From Smittium mucronatum (Eukaryota; Kickxellomycota; Harpellomycetes; Harpellales; Legeriomycetaceae), in the NCBI GenBank assembly GCA_001953115.1, contig LSSL01005319.1:1-13791 (forward strand): a DNA stretch of 13,791 bases, given 5' to 3'. The position numbers and the translations under genes were made by a program. Of this stretch, positions 8,830 to 13,791 are shown piece by piece (positions within the stretch are counted from its first letter, which is position 1; each line of letters begins with the position of its first letter). Below the pieces are notes generated by a model. That model made no database searches. It was not told the origin of the DNA and saw nothing but the letters and a program-made list of their open reading frames with translations.

Positions 8830-11800
8830 ATTCTTGATATAAACACCTTAAAAAAAATAGGAAATCAGTTTATCCTTATTTTTTTTAAAATAAATTAGAA
8901 ATTATTTATAAAGCTTTTTTCCGCTCAATTTATTATTTAAATATATTCACATAAATATTTGGTTTAAGCGATAGGTTAAACTTTTTTTCATTTTTTAAAA
9001 AATAAACAACGGTTCAAAGAATATTTTTACGGAAATTTTTTTTTCAAAAAATCATCAAATTTCATTTTAAAATCCCTAATTATCGTTAATTGCAATTTTT
9101 ATATTAAAATATAAAAATATTTTAAACATAAATTATCTTCATATTATTTTAATAAGTATATAATTGATATATATATATTTTTTCATTTCCTAATTGAGTT
9201 AATTTCTCGAGTATTTGTTTTGATATAGATCTAATAAAAAAAAAAGGATTAACTTAATATAAAAAATGTAACTAGCTATATTCTCGAAGTTTTTAAAATA
9301 AAATTTTTGTATTTAAATTAACATAAATTTTTATAAAAGAAAAAAAAAGGATATAAAATCGATTTAAAGAAATAATTATTTAAATTCTGGTGTCAAAAAG
9401 CTAAAAAAACAATAATAATGCTTTATTTTAGATCCAAAATATTATCCAGTACCAATTAAACTTATTTTTCTATGGTGAAAGAGTTGTGAAAAAATCATAT
9501 TCGATATTTTATATTTATTTTTAGATAAAATTTTATCTTATATTTTTTTCTAAAACCAATGTAAATCTTTCCGATCAAGCTTTAAAAGTTTTATTTTAAT
9601 AATTATATTGATTCTTATATAGTGTCTTTTGAGTATAAATAGATAAAAACAAGAATATGAATCAAGTAAAAGTAATGAAAATTTAATTAGTAATATTATA
9701 TAAATTAATTACAATTTTTTTAAAAAAACCTATGAGAAATACTTAAATTGTGGTAATAAAGAATTAAGATTTTTTTTTTAAAAAACTTTTATTTATATCA
9801 TTGATAAATAAATAAATTTATTATGGATTTACTATAAATTAATAAATTGATAAAGTTTATTTTGCAATTAAAATGGAAAAAAATTATAAAAACACTTTAT
9901 ATTTGATTTATTGATAAATATAATCGTATATCTTGTAAATTTGGCTGTATATTATTTAAAAAGTATTAAATAATTATCATGATTAGATTATCTTTTTTTT
10001 AAAAAATTTTAAATGGAGAATATAAATCATTTTTCAAACTTATTAAACATACTGATAAAGGTTTAATGGATAAAAAAATATGGAATTTAAAATTATAAAA
10101 AGTATCATAAATATATCTGATATAAATAAAATAGTATTATTAAAATAAATAAATAAATCTATATCTATTTTTAGAAAATCTGTATAGTATTTTAAATATT
10201 TTAATTTTTATCTTTTAATTATAATTTAATTTCAGATTAAATTTAAAAAAAAATTTATAGAGATATTTAGTTCTGAATTTAATTTTATATGGGAAGAAAT
10301 ATAAAAAAAAAAATTTCTTTATTTACTGAGTTTATTTTTTTAACTAGAGTTTATGAAAAAATTTATTATTATTATTAGTTATAAATATACGTTTGAGTAT
10401 TTGTAAGTTTTCACAAAGTTACCTTGTGAAAAATTACTAATTATCCTGATCTAACTTTGAAAATTATCCCTATTACGAATTACAATATATATAAATAATT
10501 TGATTAAAACTTATTATATTATAAAAAACTTTTGATTTCAATATTTTTGTTTCTTGAAAAAATAGATAGTTGAGAGTAAGCTGAAACTATTAGTGAATAT
10601 TATAATAATAAGTTTTCACTGTATTATTAATGATAGATTTTAAAAAAATTGTATTTTTATTTTGACTTGAATTTAAGCTGATGAGTTTTTCTATTAATAT
10701 ATTTATCTTCCAATAAAATTATTCTTACGATATTATAATGTAATATTTTTTTAACCTAGCTATCCAGATTATTTAGTAGGATAAAAATTTTATAGATAAT
10801 TTCTGGTACTTTCAAAATAATGAAAATATTTTTTGAACCTTTTCCTTTTTTTTTAAATTTTTTTAAAAGATGTTTTTCATTGCTTTATCAAATTCTTGAA
10901 ACTCCGAAAATTAAGATTCAAGTAACTAATTTTTTTTTTTTAAATAAATTTTGTTTAGGGATTATATAATTTTTACAAGTTATTTATTTATATTTCTTTC
11001 AGAAAGTAACCATAGTTATTTTTTTTCAAACACTATTGATAATTTTGAACCCACAATTTGGCCAATAGAGAATTAAATCTAAAAAAAAATTGATCTTATA
11101 AGGCTTATTCGAGGCTGACTAATTTATAGTGATCAATATAAAAAAATAGCTCCGACTTAACAGCCTCGGTTTATTTTTTTAGATAAGCTCCAAAGTACGA
11201 TAGATTTTTTTTAAATCCAAGAGTATCAAAAATCAAAGTTTGTTTGATTTGATTTTTTCTATTTCTCATACCACTGCAAAAAAATAAAACATGACCAAAG
11301 AAGATTAAATTTTATGTCATATCAAGACTTTCATTGAATAGTTTTAATATGTATTCAAAAGGAAATTATTTCAGCTTACAATGATTTTTTCAAAATATTT
11401 TTTCAACTTTTTAATCGGTAACGTAAGAAAAATCAGTATATTCTGCTCTGATATCCCTTTAAAAAAATAAATTATCCCATATTGATTATTTTTTCATTTT
11501 TGAATTGGTTATTGATGAATATCTTGTTTAAACTCAAAAAATATACTGAAAATTTATCTGCTATTAACTTTTACCATCATGCAGACGGGGGTTTATTTTT
11601 TAGCAACACAAAAGATGGATTTTAGCTTATTTTTTAATATTTTTTTTCAATTGAAATGCTTTTTACATAATAATCCTAGTATTTATAAATTATGAGTCCG
11701 TTATTTTTGTAAAATTTTTCTATTTTTACTCTGACTATACTTCAAATAAAGCCCTTGCTTTTTGATTTGAAAAAATCACTTATTAATATTTAATGATCTA

Positions 11801-12890
11801 AAAGGTAAAATTGAATCTAAATTGGTCATTTTTGTTCAAAAACTGTCAATTTAGGTGAAAATTTATCAAATTGATAGTAAGAGAATCAGTTTATGTATAA
11901 AAATTTCATATTGTGTTGTTCACTATTTAAAGCCTGTAAAAATCCAAAAATTATTTTTTCTTCCATATTAACTTGAAGATTCTTTTACATCTTAGATAAA
12001 ATATTTTAGTTTCTCTATGGTTCACTGCTTTATATCCTATTTTTTAATATTAAAGGATTTCATTTTTATATAAATTCTACTAACCGTGAATCTATTTAAC
12101 TCTAAAATTCTCATTTTCTTAATTAGCAATTTAAAAATTAAGACTATTTTTTTGATATCTTTTATCTACTTCAGATTCTAGTACAAAAAAAGACATTCAA
12201 TTTTCACAAATTTTATTCTGGATAGAATAATTTTTTAAAAATAAGAGGTTTATTATAGTTCAGTTTTTTTGTTGCGATTAAAATAAATTATTTTTAGATA
12301 GAATTTTTATTTTCATAATTGACGGGTTTAAAATATTGAATTAAACACCTGGTTTTATTCGCTTAAATTGATATGGTTTTTTTCAATTTGAATTTTTCTC
12401 CCCTAAATTACAGGATTTGAGCCAATTTGACCACTTTTGATTTTTAAAATTAATTATATTTAGATTATGTAATGTTATTTATACTCCAAAGTAGACAGAA
12501 AATTTATTTATGCTTTTTCAAAATATCCCAATCGCGTCTAATGCATATTTATACTTTATTTCAACAGAATGATAACTTTTAAAGCATATTTATATTATTT
12601 ATCCTATTATAAGACATGAGAGATAGATTTTTGATTTAATTTTTATAAGCCAATTTAAAAATATAAAATAATTGAAAATTTATTCAAGATAATCTGCAAT
12701 CAGTAAAAAAAACTTTCAATATTTTACCTATGAATTAGTGATTAATATATGATTCTTTTATCCAATACATATTTAATTTTATATCTAAATATTTAGTTAA
12801 TAATTATATAAAATCGAGTTTAATCGCTCGTTAAATGCCGCAGAAAACGTTAATAAAGCTATATTAATTCGTAAATCGCTACTAATTTAA
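8830..12890 (+). pseudogene. purL: Eroded purL (phosphoribosylformylglycinamidine synthase, single-chain type)
   Basis: PurL converts FGAR to FGAM in purine synthesis. Landmarks run in order over 3.8 kb. N-terminal part: ISP..SKATDI..NC (9059-9100), SEHCRHKIF (about 9478-9500), VLSAY.DN (about 9585-9630), TGSGGEIRD (about 9746-9770). Centre: LLGKTP (about 10766), DQMVGPWQ.PV..N (10887-10930), EALTNI.ATQIGDIKRIKLSANWM (about 11030-11098), GEDANLYDAV (11110-11136), IPVGKDSM (11268-11291), VISAF (11367-11378), LLIDLGKGKN.LG.SAL (11405-11452). YHDRSDGGLF reads in frame as YHHADGGLF (11572-11598) inside a piece open from about 11453. The glutaminase domain follows: REQGVN (12085-12100), GGFSYGDVLG (12247-12275), LIPGSE.WP.F (12406-12440), HGEGR (12615-12632), MPHPERV (12835-12853) and IFRNAR (12861-12882). 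The nucleophile CNGCQ motif at about 12350 is not recognisable. The span of about 4.06 kb compares with about 3.9 kb when intact. The glutaminase domain on the same chain marks the long proteobacterial type. No frame is open across it. Confidence 0.85.
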
Positions 12891-13791
12891 TAGAAAATAG
12901 GAAAAAAGATATTTAAAAAAAATATTTCCCACAAAAAATAGACAGTATTTTTAAGAGTGTTAACTAATTATACTTGTTAAAGACATTATGGACAAAGGGA
13001 TTAAATAGAGCCTAATAAATTGTAAATTTATTATGTGGATTTAAAAAAATAAATGATTATGTTCGCTGAATACCAAGATTTTCACGATTATTTATGTTAA
13101 AAAAATATTAAAATATTAAAATTCAAACAGTTTTGATTCTACAAATTATGTTATGAGTTATCAAAAAAATTAAAAATTTATAGTTTTGTAAATTCAATTT
13201 CAATAAATCAAATCATAGCAGAATAAGAAATAAATTAAATAATATCAGTTTCATTAATAAAGTTGTAAAATTTCTAAGTCCAAAGTTTATTTTTCATAAA
13301 TCTTCTAGATAATAAATTCATATTTCAAAATATAAATACAAATATCCAAACAGCCTAATATTGACTTCAAAAAACACAAACCCAATCTAAAAGATTAATA
13401 TTATTTATCTGCAAAAAATAATCCCTATTTGAATTTCTTAACAATGTAAAGTTAAATTTTCAAAAATTCTAACAGATATATAATATATTATATACAAAAA
13501 TCCAAAACTTGTAAAAAATAATTCCAATTTATTTTATTAAAAAATGAATTTTTTTTTTTAACATCTATATCATACATTAAAAATAATTAACTAAAAAATT
13601 TTTTAATCTTAAATTGAGTGTTTTTTTTAAAGATAATTTTTACATTAAAAAATTTATTTGAAAATTTCAATTCGCCGAATCTTTCTTGTATTTATTCGTA
13701 GTTTTTACCAGTATAAAAAATAATATAAATTTTATCGAATAAAAAGATATTATAACTTCTTATAACACCTTTGTGAATTTAAGAATTTTCT
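12891..13791. other. Unassigned AT-rich DNA after purL remnant
   Basis: About 900 bases contain only very short open frames on either strand. I could not match any ordered set of motifs to a known family. It may be another gene decayed beyond recognition or true spacer. No RNA gene, repeat array or mobile-element end is visible. Confidence 0.5.

Noticed and set aside
10403..10437. Hairpin with 14-base arms (13 paired) and a 7-base loop
   Set aside because: It lies inside the purL remnant with no T-tract. Matches of this size are expected about once by chance in 13.8 kb of such AT-rich sequence.
11110..11168. 8-bp GC-rich stem CGAGGCTG/CAGCCTCG followed by a T-run, terminator-like
   Set aside because: The 43-base loop is long and the left arm falls on the GEDA motif of the purL remnant, so it is internal to a dead gene.
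1..13791. tRNA, rRNA, CRISPR or transposase genes
   Set aside because: A scan for T-loop GTTCRA motifs with pairing stems, conserved rRNA strings, regularly spaced repeats and transposase-like frames on both strands found nothing convincing.

Overview
The window is extremely AT-rich (roughly 15-20% GC by eye). It holds no intact gene: the longest uninterrupted frames are under 90 codons, and stops are dense in all six frames. I see no tRNA, rRNA, CRISPR array or insertion sequence.

It is not featureless spacer. Reading all frames with small indels allowed, I can line up ordered signature motifs of a series of bacterial housekeeping genes, all eroded beyond function. Left to right: ispH (+, about 187-840), rpsT (-, about 1063-800), ileS (+, about 1250-4300), lspA (+, about 4405-4920), a doubtful carA 3' remnant (+, about 4930-5420), carB (+, about 5440-8690) and purL (+, about 8830-12890). 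Bases 1-186 and 12891-13791 are unassigned.

The order rpsT (divergent)-ileS-lspA-...-carA-carB matches the rpsT-ribF-ileS-lspA-fkpB-ispH-...-dapB-carA-carB region of Enterobacterales and their insect endosymbionts. PurL appears to be the single-chain type, about 1300 residues, found in gamma- and betaproteobacteria. I infer the DNA descends from a gammaproteobacterial, probably insect-endosymbiont, genome in terminal decay. It could instead be a symbiont fragment resident in another genome, or a dead duplicate.

The genes once covered isoprenoid synthesis (ispH), translation (rpsT, ileS), lipoprotein maturation (lspA), carbamoyl phosphate for arginine and pyrimidines (carAB) and purine synthesis (purL). 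Several are normally indispensable, so their joint death is the main point of interest. Motif spacing in carB, purL and ileS is close to that of intact genes. Decay has therefore been mostly by substitution and small balanced indels, not large deletions.

All assignments were made by eye against remembered family motifs, without alignment software. In DNA this AT-rich, gapped matching can overfit, so confidence reflects how many motifs fall in the right order and spacing. Gene boundaries are estimates, good to some tens of bases.
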